DNA of 34,783 nt from a virus, in IMG/VR virus record IMGVR_UViG_3300035204_001080, positions 1 to 34,783 of that record, one strand, 5' to 3'. This document shows positions 10,205 through 19,735 of this stretch, piece after piece (the first letter of the stretch is position 1; each line of letters begins with the position of its first letter). A program made the translations under genes and the position numbers. The notes below the pieces were generated by a model. It had not been told where the DNA came from. It did not search any database and saw nothing but the letters and a program-made list of their open reading frames with translations.

Positions 10205-11065
10205 CTAAAGAAGAGTCAGCACCCGCGCATTTCGGATGCCAAGAGAGATGTGGTTGAACAGCTTGAAAAACCCAACCACCTGAAACTTATCACCATACGT
10301 CGTGGAGCCCGCAGCCTTTGTCTTAACGGTATCCGCCACGTCCAAAGTCATGCGCGCTTGCACACTGATCTCATGGTAACCCTTGAGAGGCAATGAGCTC
10401 GTATCCACGTAGTGCTGATCCCAATGCAGAGCAGAGTGTGCCTCTGAGTCAACAAAGCCGGGGTTACCGCCAGGCTCAGAACCACCGTCCTTACCTGTGA
10501 ACAAGTCGCGTCCAGGAGAAATACTTGAGCCCGGACTCACGGGGTGCACGTGGTTTCGCGTCATCTGCCGCCGCGACACTGCGATCACGGTGCCATCAAC
10601 TACACACCGCAAACGAAGCCCCGGCGTAGCTGTGTGACCATCGCCGTCGCGATCAGTAAACAGCCCCTTCCACCGATTGTGGCTGGTAAAGAAGCTCCAG
10701 TTAGCGACGGCTACACTCGCATCATATGGCTGGTACCACCGCAGAGAACAGCCCGGAAGAGTGAACCACTGATCGTCTGAGTTGTCTCGCGCATCTTCCT
10801 CGGCCACACCATCAGCATACGTTGTACTCGTCGGGATCATGCTCTCCATGCGAGCAATCGCAGTCTCTTCATGCATCACATGATGCTTTCGGACAGTGAA
10901 CCCGCTGACCAGGTTGTCCGTCGTCAAAAACCCATTGGCCGTTGACATCAGCCCCGAACGGACCGTCGTGTCCTTAGAGTGGACATTGTTGTTGTGACCG
11001 GCCGGGTCCAGCACTGTGCCGTCAGGGTACAAATACGCCAGTGTGATGTCGTTTGGATCAGCCAC
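10205..11065 (-). CDS. Tail fibre / virion surface protein candidate
   Basis: The protein has 286 residues and starts with GTG at 11065, one base after the stop of the 694-aa gene, so the pair is probably translated together. It is rich in aromatic, His and beta-type residues and has no signal peptide or coiled coil. The C-terminal segment (FNHISLGIRNARVLTLL) looks like a beta-structured tip. Its place between tail-nozzle/fibre genes and the internal proteins suggests an appendage or receptor-binding subunit. The family is not recognised with certainty. Confidence 0.6.
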   Translation of the reverse strand: MADPNDITLAYLYPDGTVLDPAGHNNNVHSKDTTVRSGLMSTANGFLTTDNLVSGFTVRKHHVMHEETAIARMESMIPTSTTYADGVAEEDARDNSDDQWFTLPGCSLRWYQPYDASVAVANWSFFTSHNRWKGLFTDRDGDGHTATPGLRLRCVVDGTVIAVSRRQMTRNHVHPVSPGSSISPGRDLFTGKDGGSEPGGNPGFVDSEAHSALHWDQHYVDTSSLPLKGYHEISVQARMTLDVADTVKTKAAGSTTYGDKFQVVGFFKLFNHISLGIRNARVLTLL

Positions 11066-11066
11066 G

Positions 11067-13151
11067 CTACTTCTCCACCTTGATGGCGCTCAAGCTGCAG
11101 TTGCCCCACCGCACCTCAAGCCCACGCATGATGTCACGGGTAGGCATACGCCACCGCCGCTTCACTCCCGATGAGAAAGCATCATTGACCATCCACCACG
11201 AAGGCATGGCAGAAGTCACAAACACAGCCAAGCGGTTGATTGTCGTCGCCGAGTCGACAACCCAGAACAATGGGATGTTCGTGTGCTGGAACTCGTCCCC
11301 TGTATACGGCCCACGACCATCGATGTGAGTCTCAACCGCCTCCGTGTACTGCCAGCGTGTCGTCGGTGAATCACTGTCAAACCGAAAGACTCCGTCAATG
11401 CTGCGGTAGTTCTTGTCTCGACCAACCCAGTTGTACCGATTGATCCAAGCGGGCCGCTGGGCATCAACGATATTCCAGGTTGTACCGCCGTCACTTGAGT
11501 AGCCCAACGAGAACGCTGCATACAAGTCAAGGTACTTGTGCGGCTGGTAGAAGCTGATGTAGTCCCGCCAGTTGTCCCGCTCTTCGTCATCCAACAATGA
11601 TATAAAGTTAGATGGCAGCGGCGTGATGCGTCGAAGATTCACATCCGCCATCACCATCATCACCTCATCGGCAGTTGTCGTGAGGCTGCTATCGCTGATG
11701 AGAAGCTGCGTAGCTGAACCAGCGCCGCTATCAGCCAGCATGTGCCATCCAAACTCTTCGGCGGCCGCCGCTGAATCCCAACCTCCAGCCAAGCCCGAGA
11801 GCACATTGTTCTTGAACGTGCCCCAACCAGGCCAACGCGCCCGAGATACTCCTGCTGAGAGCGCGACGCCATCCGCCGTGGTCATCACATTTGGCGTGAT
11901 GACTTGTCGCCCAACAAACTTGACCTTGCTCGGGAGGTGCGTGTTCGGCAACGAGTTGCGCTGAACATCAGCTACACGAATGTCATTGAGACGACTCTCC
12001 AGCTTCTGCGTCGTGTTGGTCGCCATGCGCGCTGACGTGATGCCCGTCTCCGACTCAAAGTTCGGGATGGTCGGTGGAGACACCCTATCAGTGGCGCGTG
12101 CTGCATAAGAGTGAAGCTCCATCGCAAACAGGTTGCGGGAGAACACACCGACATAGTCGCCGACCTTCAGCTGCCGGTCCTTCAGAGGACGCAGGCGACG
12201 TGCGATAATCTCAATCGTGTGGGAACCGGGTGCAACCGGGACAACACAGCCAAGCCGAACAGGCAGCACCTCTGGACCGAGACCAACAGCGCGCTCATCA
12301 GGTACACGCTGGCCAGGCCGAGGAAGGGAATCTGAGTACGTGACCTTCTTCTTGTAGCCCCTCTGGCCACCCAGGCGGTTCTTTGAATCCCCGGCGCGCA
12401 TGCCCTTGGGCTCTCGATCATAAGTGCCCTGCTTCCCTGTGATGGACTCTTCAATGATGCGGCCGTCAATCCGAATAGCGAACTGCACGTTAGCCGCCTT
12501 CTCACCCCGCGAGATGTGATGGTAGCCACCCTGGTCGGGGTTGGCCGCCTCGTACTCCGCGTCAGCTTCTCGAATGGGGTACGCATACGGTGCCCGCTGG
12601 TTACCGTCAGAATCCAGAAACTGAGTCGGCTCCTTCTTAAAGTCACCCTGACTAAGCCATACGCCACCAGACTCACTCTGCTCAGCCTCACCCTTCGGCT
12701 CAAAAAAGCCATTCCAGACGTATTGAGCAAAGCCAGTGATCCAGAGATTGGCCTGGTCCGTCGTCACCGACAACTTCAGCGCAGCTCCGCTGTTGTCCAG
12801 GATAGGCACCCATGCCTGTGTGTTTGGAATCACGAAGATGTCATCGATGCTCGGGTAGCTTGAGCCCGGCGGTATTGGTCGAATCGTTGTGCCATCAGAC
12901 CGAACGAAGTTCATCGTTGTCGTCTCACGGCTCGTGCCCAAGAACACGGGCACGTCGACACTTGCGTAGTGCGTGTTGTAGTACGCCCCCGCCTTAGCCG
13001 TCACACCAGTCTTCAGGTCGTTTGCGATGAAGTTCTTGGCGTCCAGCTTTCCGCTGAGAAGCTCCTGGACCGGCGTGAAGTCCTGGTTCAGGTCATTCGG
13101 ATCAAGGATGTCAGAGCCCTTGAGTCGGCGCTTCGGAAAGATGTAAGGCAC
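11067..13151 (-). CDS. Tail / fibre structural protein
   Basis: The protein has 694 residues and starts with GTG at 13151, with AGGAG 6 nt upstream. The N-terminus (MPYIFPKRRLKGSDILDPND) resembles the attachment ends of podoviral tail proteins that are followed by beta-rich domains. The remainder is rich in Trp, Tyr, Gly, Asp and Thr with many short beta-like segments, consistent with an extracellular, carbohydrate- or receptor-facing protein. No depolymerase active site could be recognised by eye. Neighbours are the nozzle (10 bp upstream) and the 286-aa protein (1 bp downstream). Confidence 0.65.
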   Translation of the reverse strand: MPYIFPKRRLKGSDILDPNDLNQDFTPVQELLSGKLDAKNFIANDLKTGVTAKAGAYYNTHYASVDVPVFLGTSRETTTMNFVRSDGTTIRPIPPGSSYPSIDDIFVIPNTQAWVPILDNSGAALKLSVTTDQANLWITGFAQYVWNGFFEPKGEAEQSESGGVWLSQGDFKKEPTQFLDSDGNQRAPYAYPIREADAEYEAANPDQGGYHHISRGEKAANVQFAIRIDGRIIEESITGKQGTYDREPKGMRAGDSKNRLGGQRGYKKKVTYSDSLPRPGQRVPDERAVGLGPEVLPVRLGCVVPVAPGSHTIEIIARRLRPLKDRQLKVGDYVGVFSRNLFAMELHSYAARATDRVSPPTIPNFESETGITSARMATNTTQKLESRLNDIRVADVQRNSLPNTHLPSKVKFVGRQVITPNVMTTADGVALSAGVSRARWPGWGTFKNNVLSGLAGGWDSAAAAEEFGWHMLADSGAGSATQLLISDSSLTTTADEVMMVMADVNLRRITPLPSNFISLLDDEERDNWRDYISFYQPHKYLDLYAAFSLGYSSDGGTTWNIVDAQRPAWINRYNWVGRDKNYRSIDGVFRFDSDSPTTRWQYTEAVETHIDGRGPYTGDEFQHTNIPLFWVVDSATTINRLAVFVTSAMPSWWMVNDAFSSGVKRRWRMPTRDIMRGLEVRWGNCSLSAIKVEK

Positions 13152-13160
13152 GACAGACTC

Positions 13161-15368
13161 CTACTGGTCGCTTCGCTTGGCTACACGACCACGCGGCGAG
13201 CCACCTGATGCCAGGCTTAGATCAAACGCAAACGCAGCCAAGTGCATCCGGCCAAGATTACCAAGAGGCTCACCCTCAATCTCAATCTCGAATGCCCACG
13301 AGTCCGCACTGCGAATATCGACCGGCAGAGAACGCCAGAACAATCGGGGCTCATGAGCTCTCGCTCGACCAATCACAGCTCGACCAGCAGAATCCACGAC
13401 CACATTCGAACCGTTGTCAGGACCCACCAAGCGCAAGTCTGTCATCTCGCTGATACGCTGCCATGAGCCATTCTTGTACAAGCGAACAACTGCAGTACCG
13501 TTCCACGAATCCAACATACCGATGTACAGCGTGCGTACATTCGTTGGTGTCAGGCCATCCTCAGACGCACGCATCCATGCAGATCGATAAGTGACCTTTC
13601 GAGACGCGGGCCGATAGTCGTTCGTCTCGCGGTTCATCACGAAGACACGAGAGAAGTCCAGCTGCACTTCACCTGTCGTGCCGCCCAGAGGGACATCGAT
13701 ATCAACCTCACGCTCGACATCAGTGCCAATCGCCACCGTGTACTGCCGCCAGTCATCTGTGGTAGCCATATCTGCCACGTGGACACCCATGTCCAGGCGA
13801 CGCCAGAAGGAGCCGTCAAAACACATAATCATGCGGTTGTGGATAGACCCTGCTGGAGCCAGCGCGCAGCGGTACTCACCTGTCTCGGCGTCCACTGAAG
13901 CAACAGCAAGGCGCAGCACAGAGCGATTCACTTCTCGCCGCATGACCTTATCAATAGGGGCACTCAATCGATTAATGCTACCGTCACGAGTCATGCCGTA
14001 GAAACCATCACGGCCAAGCCACACCAAGGTCCCATTCCGAAGCGCCTGGATTGACCGAGGGGCTGTACATCCAATCCCTTGGGTCAGCGGGACGGGTGAG
14101 GCGAACTCGTACAGCGCATAGACACACGACTCAGTAAACGCCAGCAGGGTCCCATTGTGCGAGGCAACTGCTGTAATCTCTGCGCCACTGGTATCCGGAT
14201 AGACAAACTCATCCTTCAAGAACGTGCCTGCAAAGCCGGGCTCAGAGCGGCGCACCAAGCCAGGGTCACCCGGCATGTTCCCGATAATCAACCGCCCCTG
14301 ATGAGCGCACATCACACGGAAGACGGGGACTTCTGCCGTCTCCTGCCAGACACCACTGAGCTCCGTGTCTGACCGATTATCGTCGTAGACCACCTGACCT
14401 GTGCCCGGCACACGAGTCAGGAATCGAGGCACTGAGTCAATATGAAACGTGTCAGGTGTGCGGTAGATGTGTACCGCCGCTGCATGATCAGGCGCGTCTC
14501 CTGCCGTCTTGACCAAGAACCGACGCGTCAGGTTGTCAATCTCAGATGCCTCTTGGTTCGCCGAAGCGGTGACATCGTCATTACCTGACTGAAACGGGTC
14601 GGCCTGATTCGCCGAAAGCTGTACAGCTTCACTCCGAGCTGAGAACGCAGAGAGGTTGCCGAACACATCCTCGTACTGCACATAGTAGTACCAGCGGCCA
14701 GAGAGCAGAGAGCCCGACCTACCCGTCAGAGTGTCTCCTGGTGTCCCGATTCGGCCAGGCCACGAGTACCCCCACGCGTTCGGGTAGTACATGAACGTCT
14801 GCTCGAATGACGCTTTTGCTGGGCTGAACACCTGCGGCGCAGACGGCTTCCGAGAAAACCCGAGACGCTCTACCTGACCCTGGTACGTGAATACTCGCGC
14901 CCGATCAACACCATTGGTCCAAATCACCCGATCATTCAACACGACGTACTGATCCGGGTACAGAGGCACAGCGGCATCACTCAAGCCCGTCACGAGGGAT
15001 TCATCCGCTGGGCTGGCTCCACCGCCGTGAGAGCCCAGGAACCGATAAATAGTGTCGCCGAAGCGGTACAAGAGCAGTGACGCAGAGCCAGCCTGTAGCC
15101 CCGCGTGAAACACGCTGCGGGGCCGGTCAGTGTTCCAGTACCGTAGCGTTGGAGCTGCGCCTGAGGCTGCTACATCACCGGCATCGTGACTGCCTGCGCG
15201 TCGAGTGATTCGCAAAGCGGCAGGACCAGTGATGCTCTTCAGCGTGCCGTCGAGTGTCACCTCAAGATTTTCAATCTTCCACGCGAGTGCCGCCGACGAG
15301 TATGTCTGACGACCCTCACCAGGCGGGATGACAATAGTTTGCGGCTGCTGCTGAGCGGGTCCTGCCAC
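13161..15368 (-). CDS. Tail nozzle / DNA-stabilisation protein (T7 gp12- or P22 gp10-like beta-propeller)
   Basis: The protein has 735 residues and a GTG start at 15368, with AGGAG 7 nt upstream. It contains propeller-like repeats seen in phage stabilisation/nozzle proteins: short blades such as HQGRLIIGNMPG, HNGTLLAFTESCVYALYE and RNGTLVWLGRDGFYGMTRDG (about 370-480). A domain around residues 215-275 has a fibronectin-like look (GRWYYYVQYEDVFGNLSAFS). Such proteins plug the portal-adaptor tunnel after packaging and form the tail tip. The gene lies downstream of the adaptor, as expected. The fold assignment rests on pattern recognition and is not verified by search. Confidence 0.72.
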   Translation of the reverse strand: MAGPAQQQPQTIVIPPGEGRQTYSSAALAWKIENLEVTLDGTLKSITGPAALRITRRAGSHDAGDVAASGAAPTLRYWNTDRPRSVFHAGLQAGSASLLLYRFGDTIYRFLGSHGGGASPADESLVTGLSDAAVPLYPDQYVVLNDRVIWTNGVDRARVFTYQGQVERLGFSRKPSAPQVFSPAKASFEQTFMYYPNAWGYSWPGRIGTPGDTLTGRSGSLLSGRWYYYVQYEDVFGNLSAFSARSEAVQLSANQADPFQSGNDDVTASANQEASEIDNLTRRFLVKTAGDAPDHAAAVHIYRTPDTFHIDSVPRFLTRVPGTGQVVYDDNRSDTELSGVWQETAEVPVFRVMCAHQGRLIIGNMPGDPGLVRRSEPGFAGTFLKDEFVYPDTSGAEITAVASHNGTLLAFTESCVYALYEFASPVPLTQGIGCTAPRSIQALRNGTLVWLGRDGFYGMTRDGSINRLSAPIDKVMRREVNRSVLRLAVASVDAETGEYRCALAPAGSIHNRMIMCFDGSFWRRLDMGVHVADMATTDDWRQYTVAIGTDVEREVDIDVPLGGTTGEVQLDFSRVFVMNRETNDYRPASRKVTYRSAWMRASEDGLTPTNVRTLYIGMLDSWNGTAVVRLYKNGSWQRISEMTDLRLVGPDNGSNVVVDSAGRAVIGRARAHEPRLFWRSLPVDIRSADSWAFEIEIEGEPLGNLGRMHLAAFAFDLSLASGGSPRGRVAKRSDQ

Positions 15369-15386
15369 TGCTTCGCTCCTCGACGA

Positions 15387-15884
15387 TTACAGTCGAACCT
15401 CGTAGTTCTTGTTCTTCCATGCGTCCGAGAGAAGCGCACTTGATGCCTGGTGACCCTTGAGCACCGGCACAGACTTCACTGCACGAGAGCGCCAGGACAT
15501 GAACTTCTCGTTCTCCCAGGGCTCGGGCAGCACAAACACCTTCGTCGACGCCTCCTTCGTGGCCTCAACAGGATCTTCCATCTTGGCGTTCTTCTTCTTC
15601 AAGATCTTCGCCGGGGCTGACCACGACCCAGTCTCAGAGTTGTAAGACCAGCCAAATGGCATCCAGTCATGGATACCGCGATGCTCCACGTCGGAGCTGA
15701 CAAACTCAATGCCGTTCTTGGTCATAAGCGTCGCAGTCCAGCTCGCGGAGTCCGGGTCCGAGCCAATGACACTAAGAACAAGTGCCGACTCATACTGATT
15801 CACCAGCGTGCGTCGATACATCTTGTCGCCAAGCTCTGGACGAGGAATCGCCAACTTGCGTGGATACTGCTTAACTTCTGCCAT
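15387..15884 (-). CDS. Unknown protein between adaptor and nozzle genes
   Basis: The protein has 165 residues, an ATG start at 15884 and GAGGTG upstream. It is soluble and has no membrane segment. The middle is basic (ILKKKNAKM) and several Trp-rich short motifs occur (DWMPFGWSYNSETGSWS, EPWENEKFMSWRSRA). Location between head-tail adaptor and nozzle suggests a tail accessory or assembly factor. I do not recognise the family. Confidence 0.65.
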   Translation of the reverse strand: MAEVKQYPRKLAIPRPELGDKMYRRTLVNQYESALVLSVIGSDPDSASWTATLMTKNGIEFVSSDVEHRGIHDWMPFGWSYNSETGSWSAPAKILKKKNAKMEDPVEATKEASTKVFVLPEPWENEKFMSWRSRAVKSVPVLKGHQASSALLSDAWKNKNYEVRL

Positions 15885-15937
15885 GATTTCACCTCATGTT
15901 GTTGTTCTTCCTACGGGAATCGCAGGAACCAATCCAA

Positions 15938-17899
15938 TCATTCGCTGACTGAGAACTTACCGTATTGGTGCCGGTTGAAGTAACCCGTAATCGGAACGGG
16001 CTCGATGACACCACCCGGATTTGCATACCTGGCTCGATATGACCGGGCCAAGTCTTGGTATCGACTAAGGTGCGCTTGCGCTCCCAGCTGGTCATTGCCG
16101 TCAGCCAGAGCGATGTAGTGAAGCGCCAACTCCAGAAGAGCAGGTACAGCATCACGCTGAATCGGTGCTGTGTCCTGGTCGTTCACAAACTTACGAGGCA
16201 GACGCAAGACCCTGAAGTCGAGCTCGTACCGCGAGTCCTGATGAGGGTAAACCTTCCAAGCGTAGTAGCCCGTGCTGTGCTTCAGCGGTCGATGGTAGTC
16301 GTACAGCTGATCACCATTCCACACAATGCGGCCACCCGTCTTAGCGCCTCGACCCAAGCCTGAGACACTCGCAGGAGCTGTTGTCCCTGCCGTCGTCAAC
16401 ACAGAGACCTGGTCATAGGTCGGCTCTACCTCGCACAGCAAGTGATACCGGAAGTTGGTCTCTACCGAGTTGAGCTCGCCGGCGTTGCCGTCAGCTCCGA
16501 GATGCGCCACATAGTAGCGGATGCGCAGGCCCGTGCGCCCAAACCGAATGTCTGCGCTCCTACCAAACCCGAGCATGGCATCGATGTTGGTCGCGGAAAG
16601 AACAAGCGCGCCGCCACTGGTTTGCTGAACAATCGTCGCAGGAGAGGGAGCACTTTCCCATGTAGGGTCGTGAACCCCGCTGTACTGGTTGACGCCATCA
16701 ACAACACTGCTGGCCGGCTCATATGCCCACGTCAAGTCGTAGGTGCTGTCCTGCTCCGTGTTGCTGCCTGGAGTCACCAGGGGTGACTGCTGCCACTCCT
16801 CATCCCGACGACCCCATACATATGTGTAGCGAATCGCCCATGTGCCTTCACGCAGAGTATCAGTCTCGTGCCACTGATACGCATCTGGTAGAGGTGTCGT
16901 ACCCGTCGATGAGCCCAGTGTAGAAACACCAGGGCCGCTCGACCCTGCGAGAGCTGCAGTCACTACAGGACCCGCAGAGGGACCCGCCGCACCAGAAGAA
17001 AATGACGACGCCGAGCCCGCCGCAGATGGAATCGTCGCTTCCATACTGTCACCAGCACTCGCACTGGGCACCTGTACCGACTCATTCGAGCCTACCTTCG
17101 GCTGAATCGAAGTGCCGATGTTGGGTGCGTTAGTGTCGGGATCGGGATCAGTCTCTACCCCGAAATCTGGGATAACCGGGTTCTCAATCGCCTCGACGAC
17201 CTGTGGTGCTTCCGTCGGGGCGGGGATCTGGAAATGGCGGCCCCTCCACATACGGTAAGGTCGACCACCAGCGTCACCCTGAAAATCAATCATGTCCTGG
17301 CGAGACGCACCTGCGGTATCAATCGCCCAGACCTGCTGCTTGGTGCCATCCCAGATACGACCTGGCTCCAAGAGCTCCATCGCATCGTCTCGGATGTAAA
17401 ACTCCGGCTGGTGAATCCGAAACTTCATCGCTGTGTCAGTGATGTTCCGCCATGGGCGGTCAAGACTCACGTAGTACCTGTCGGGGCTACCAGACGTGTC
17501 CTTCCACCACTCCATACTCTGGCGACGATGAACAACGCCATCTGGGTCGGTGACTTCGAGATGCATGATCCCGTCCCACTCACCCGTAATCGTCGGTCGC
17601 CAGGTGGTGAGAGACGCGCCATCCGCAATGCCGGCACCTGCGGTATCCACAAACTCGAGCACACGCCTATCAGTCGTGAACTTGAGACGAGCCGCCACAT
17701 CGGAGGAAGACGCATCGACATCGGCGTAGAGCACAATGTGCTCTTCGTCTGGAACCAACGCCTCAGGGACATCGCCTGCAAGACGATCAAGGGCCAGGTT
17801 CAATGCCGACCGGGCACGCGAGTTCATCGTATCGCCGGAACTATCCCCCGAACGAAGATTAAAAAGCCGCGCTATCAGGTTGGCCAAGGATACGTTCAC
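15938..17899 (-). CDS. Head-tail adaptor protein with an inserted domain and Ser/Ala-rich linker
   Basis: The protein has 653 residues. I place the start at GTG 17899 because GGAGG lies 4 nt upstream; an in-frame TTG at 17914 would lie upstream of this ribosome site. The first 60 residues (VSLANLIARLFNL, then RSALNLALDRLA) and the last 70 (PALLELALHYIALADG, then HLSRYQDLARSYRARYANPGG) have the helical pattern of podoviral adaptors that sit under the portal. Between them are beta-rich segments (about 60-230 and 345-590) separated by a low-complexity linker (about 245-338) rich in Ser, Ala, Gly and Pro. Adaptors are usually about 200 aa, so this one is expanded. The gene lies between capsid and nozzle genes, as expected. 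Confidence 0.68.
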   Translation of the reverse strand: MNVSLANLIARLFNLRSGDSSGDTMNSRARSALNLALDRLAGDVPEALVPDEEHIVLYADVDASSSDVAARLKFTTDRRVLEFVDTAGAGIADGASLTTWRPTITGEWDGIMHLEVTDPDGVVHRRQSMEWWKDTSGSPDRYYVSLDRPWRNITDTAMKFRIHQPEFYIRDDAMELLEPGRIWDGTKQQVWAIDTAGASRQDMIDFQGDAGGRPYRMWRGRHFQIPAPTEAPQVVEAIENPVIPDFGVETDPDPDTNAPNIGTSIQPKVGSNESVQVPSASAGDSMEATIPSAAGSASSFSSGAAGPSAGPVVTAALAGSSGPGVSTLGSSTGTTPLPDAYQWHETDTLREGTWAIRYTYVWGRRDEEWQQSPLVTPGSNTEQDSTYDLTWAYEPASSVVDGVNQYSGVHDPTWESAPSPATIVQQTSGGALVLSATNIDAMLGFGRSADIRFGRTGLRIRYYVAHLGADGNAGELNSVETNFRYHLLCEVEPTYDQVSVLTTAGTTAPASVSGLGRGAKTGGRIVWNGDQLYDYHRPLKHSTGYYAWKVYPHQDSRYELDFRVLRLPRKFVNDQDTAPIQRDAVPALLELALHYIALADGNDQLGAQAHLSRYQDLARSYRARYANPGGVIEPVPITGYFNRHQYGKFSVSE

Positions 17900-17921
17900 G
17901 CGACCTCCAAGCAAATAACGC

Positions 17922-17939
17922 CGAGGCCCGAAAGCCTCG
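17922..17939. other. Intergenic hairpin between capsid-associated and adaptor genes
   Basis: A perfect 6-bp stem (CGAGGC/GCCTCG) with a 6-nt loop lies in the 66-bp gap. In the leftward direction it is followed by TTATTTG, a poor U-tract. It may act as a partial terminator or RNA-processing site that lowers expression of tail genes relative to capsid. Confidence 0.5.
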
Positions 17940-17965
17940 ACGCCATTGTATCACGCAGTGATTGA

Positions 17966-18463
17966 CTACGGCAGTGTAAGGTACACGGTACCAACTGCAC
18001 TCGTAGCACCGTCAACCGCCATGCCGATAATACGAGCCTCAGTCGATCCAGTTTGGTCAGTGACCTCACCAGATGCGGCAGTCATGATCGCAGCTTCGGC
18101 GGTGATGCCGGTGCCATCTGCAGTAGCCTCCGCACAACCACGACGAATGACCCAACCATACTTACCCGTACCAATCGCATGATTGGTCACACCAAGCACA
18201 GAGGCCGCAGCCGTTGTACCCGCGATAAGGCCGTTGAACAGACCCGCAGAAGCATCGTGCAATACCACGAGATTAGCAGCAACCGCAGTCGTGATCTTGA
18301 CAAAGATCCAAACACGGTCACCTGCGTGGGTGCTATCTGCGGCAACAACATCATCGGCAGACTCAAGTCGAAGCGTACCCAGGGGGTACTGCTCGTCGTC
18401 GTAGACCGTCGAGAATGATGTGCCGTCAAGAGCGGCAGACGTGAACTGATTTCCAAGTGCCAT
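17966..18463 (-). CDS. Capsid-associated (decoration-like) protein
   Basis: The protein has 165 residues, small and beta-rich, dominated by Ala, Thr, Gly and Val. It has the feel of phage capsid decoration proteins (segments KYGWVIRRGCAEATADGTGI and AEAAIMTAASGEV). A very strong ribosome site (AAGGAGG 6 nt before the ATG) and its place directly behind the major capsid gene predict high expression. No membrane segment or enzyme motif is present. Assignment as decoration or stabilisation protein is by context and composition. Confidence 0.6.
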   Translation of the reverse strand: MALGNQFTSAALDGTSFSTVYDDEQYPLGTLRLESADDVVAADSTHAGDRVWIFVKITTAVAANLVVLHDASAGLFNGLIAGTTAAASVLGVTNHAIGTGKYGWVIRRGCAEATADGTGITAEAAIMTAASGEVTDQTGSTEARIIGMAVDGATSAVGTVYLTLP

Positions 18464-18473
18464 GATGTCCTCC

Positions 18474-19523
18474 TTAGACCGCGCCGCCAGACACGCAGCC
18501 CTGGGCCGGAGTCTTGGTGCAGATCAGGTTGCACTGCATAGAGAACAGGGCCGTAACGACGTCCTGGTCACCCACCCGCTCCTTGAACTCCGAAATCGTC
18601 GGGGCCTCAAGAGTCGGCATCTCGATGTAGTCAGTGTTCAGCATGTAAGTCACGCCGTCCGCTGCATCATTCGAGAAGTCAGACCGATCAAGATCGATTG
18701 AAGAGTGAACCTCAGCGAGCCCAAGGTTGAGCCCAAGAGTGTTGCTCTTGTCGATCTTGTCATCGATCAGAGTGACGCGAACGTTGTCACGTCGGCTGTC
18801 CTCAAAGTTGGTGTAGGTATCGTCATCCATGATGACGAGATCCGGCCCCTTCGCAGTCCCACCAGCATAGTGAGCACACTGCCGGTACTGCTTACGAAGA
18901 GTCGTGAGACCCTCAGCAGACCACGAGCTGATGTCGTCATACTGGTTGAAGTGGAAGATGCTGTTGCTCTTCGCCACACCCTGCACAGTGTCCGACTGTG
19001 ACGCAGGCGCAGTGAAGTCAAGCAGACCGTTGGTCACGCCAGTGCCGACACCATCAGTCACGTCCCCGTTCAGGCTCAGGAAGCCCTTGAGCTCCGCCGT
19101 CTGGAAGACCAGGCCCCGACTCACACCAGTGAGAAGGAACTTGTTGATGTCGCCCTTGGCACCATCCATCGTAGTCTGAGGATACTCCTCAATCAGACGG
19201 ATGATTGCGAGCTTACCACTGTTCTGGTTGAGCTCACGCTTGGGGATGTTGATGGCAACGACGACCCGGTGAGGTTCCACCTGGAACTTCCTGATCTGCT
19301 GCCGACGAGTCATGTTCAGAAGCTCGTCACCGACATAGACGCCAACACCGCGGGCAGGGGCACCACCGGAGAAAGAACGCTCAATGTACGTTCCACCCTC
19401 CATGGGCATCCGTGCCTTCTTGTCGAGCGCCATCCACAGCTCATTGCTGCGAATAAAAGAGTTGACCAGAGGCCCGCGGAGGTCCGCGAACGTCGTGTTC
19501 AACAGCTCAGTTGAGATAGACAT
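18474..19523 (-). CDS. Major capsid protein
   Basis: The protein has 349 residues, the usual size for an HK97-fold major capsid protein. Supporting features are the N-terminal helix (MSISTELLNTTFADLRGPL), the 'IERSFSGGAPARGVGVYVGDE' region (about 48-68) resembling an E-loop-type segment, a P-domain-like stretch (KREL..GKLAIIRLIEE), and a beta-rich C-terminal half with LVIMDDDTYTNFED. AGGA lies 5 nt before the ATG. It is first in the leftward structural transcript after a promoter and a structured leader (19559-19697). Fold assignment is by pattern; scaffold, portal and terminase lie on the opposite strand. Confidence 0.82.
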   Translation of the reverse strand: MSISTELLNTTFADLRGPLVNSFIRSNELWMALDKKARMPMEGGTYIERSFSGGAPARGVGVYVGDELLNMTRRQQIRKFQVEPHRVVVAINIPKRELNQNSGKLAIIRLIEEYPQTTMDGAKGDINKFLLTGVSRGLVFQTAELKGFLSLNGDVTDGVGTGVTNGLLDFTAPASQSDTVQGVAKSNSIFHFNQYDDISSWSAEGLTTLRKQYRQCAHYAGGTAKGPDLVIMDDDTYTNFEDSRRDNVRVTLIDDKIDKSNTLGLNLGLAEVHSSIDLDRSDFSNDAADGVTYMLNTDYIEMPTLEAPTISEFKERVGDQDVVTALFSMQCNLICTKTPAQGCVSGGAV

Positions 19524-19558
19524 TTGATTCCTCTTAGTCGGGTAGCGGCGTAGCCTTG

Positions 19559-19588
19559 ACCACCCAACTCATAGGTTGGTTTTGTGGT
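19559..19588. promoter_or_regulatory. Two-tier hairpin in the capsid mRNA leader
   Basis: Outer arms ACCAC (19559-19563) and GTGGT (19584-19588) enclose inner arms CCAAC (19564-19568) and GTTGG (19575-19579) with a 6-nt loop and a 4-nt T bulge. The element lies 36 bp before the capsid start in the untranslated leader. A role in mRNA stability or translation control is inferred. Confidence 0.5.
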
Positions 19589-19668
19589 TCACTGACTTAC
19601 GCCTGCCCGGAAGTGCTTCGTACCAGACCTTGACGGCTACCTGGCACACCAAGAGGGTGCGTGTCGTT

Positions 19669-19697
19669 ACTATACCGAGGTGTGAATGGTCAGGCAA
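19669..19697 (-). promoter_or_regulatory. Promoter for the leftward capsid/tail operon
   Basis: The minus strand reads TTGCCT (19697-19692), a 17-bp spacer, and TATAGT (19674-19669). The predicted start of RNA is near 19662, leaving a leader of about 138 nt before the capsid ATG. It lies just inside the gap after the 48-aa gene, which is where a late promoter would be expected. Confidence 0.55.
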
Positions 19698-19735
19698 CCC
19701 ATAAAGGGAAGAGTTGTCCCGTCAACCTTAGTCAC

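Noticed and set aside
17234-17965. 243-aa rightward frame opposite the adaptor gene
   Set aside because: It has no ribosome site, is antisense to a well-supported gene, and ends past that gene's start.
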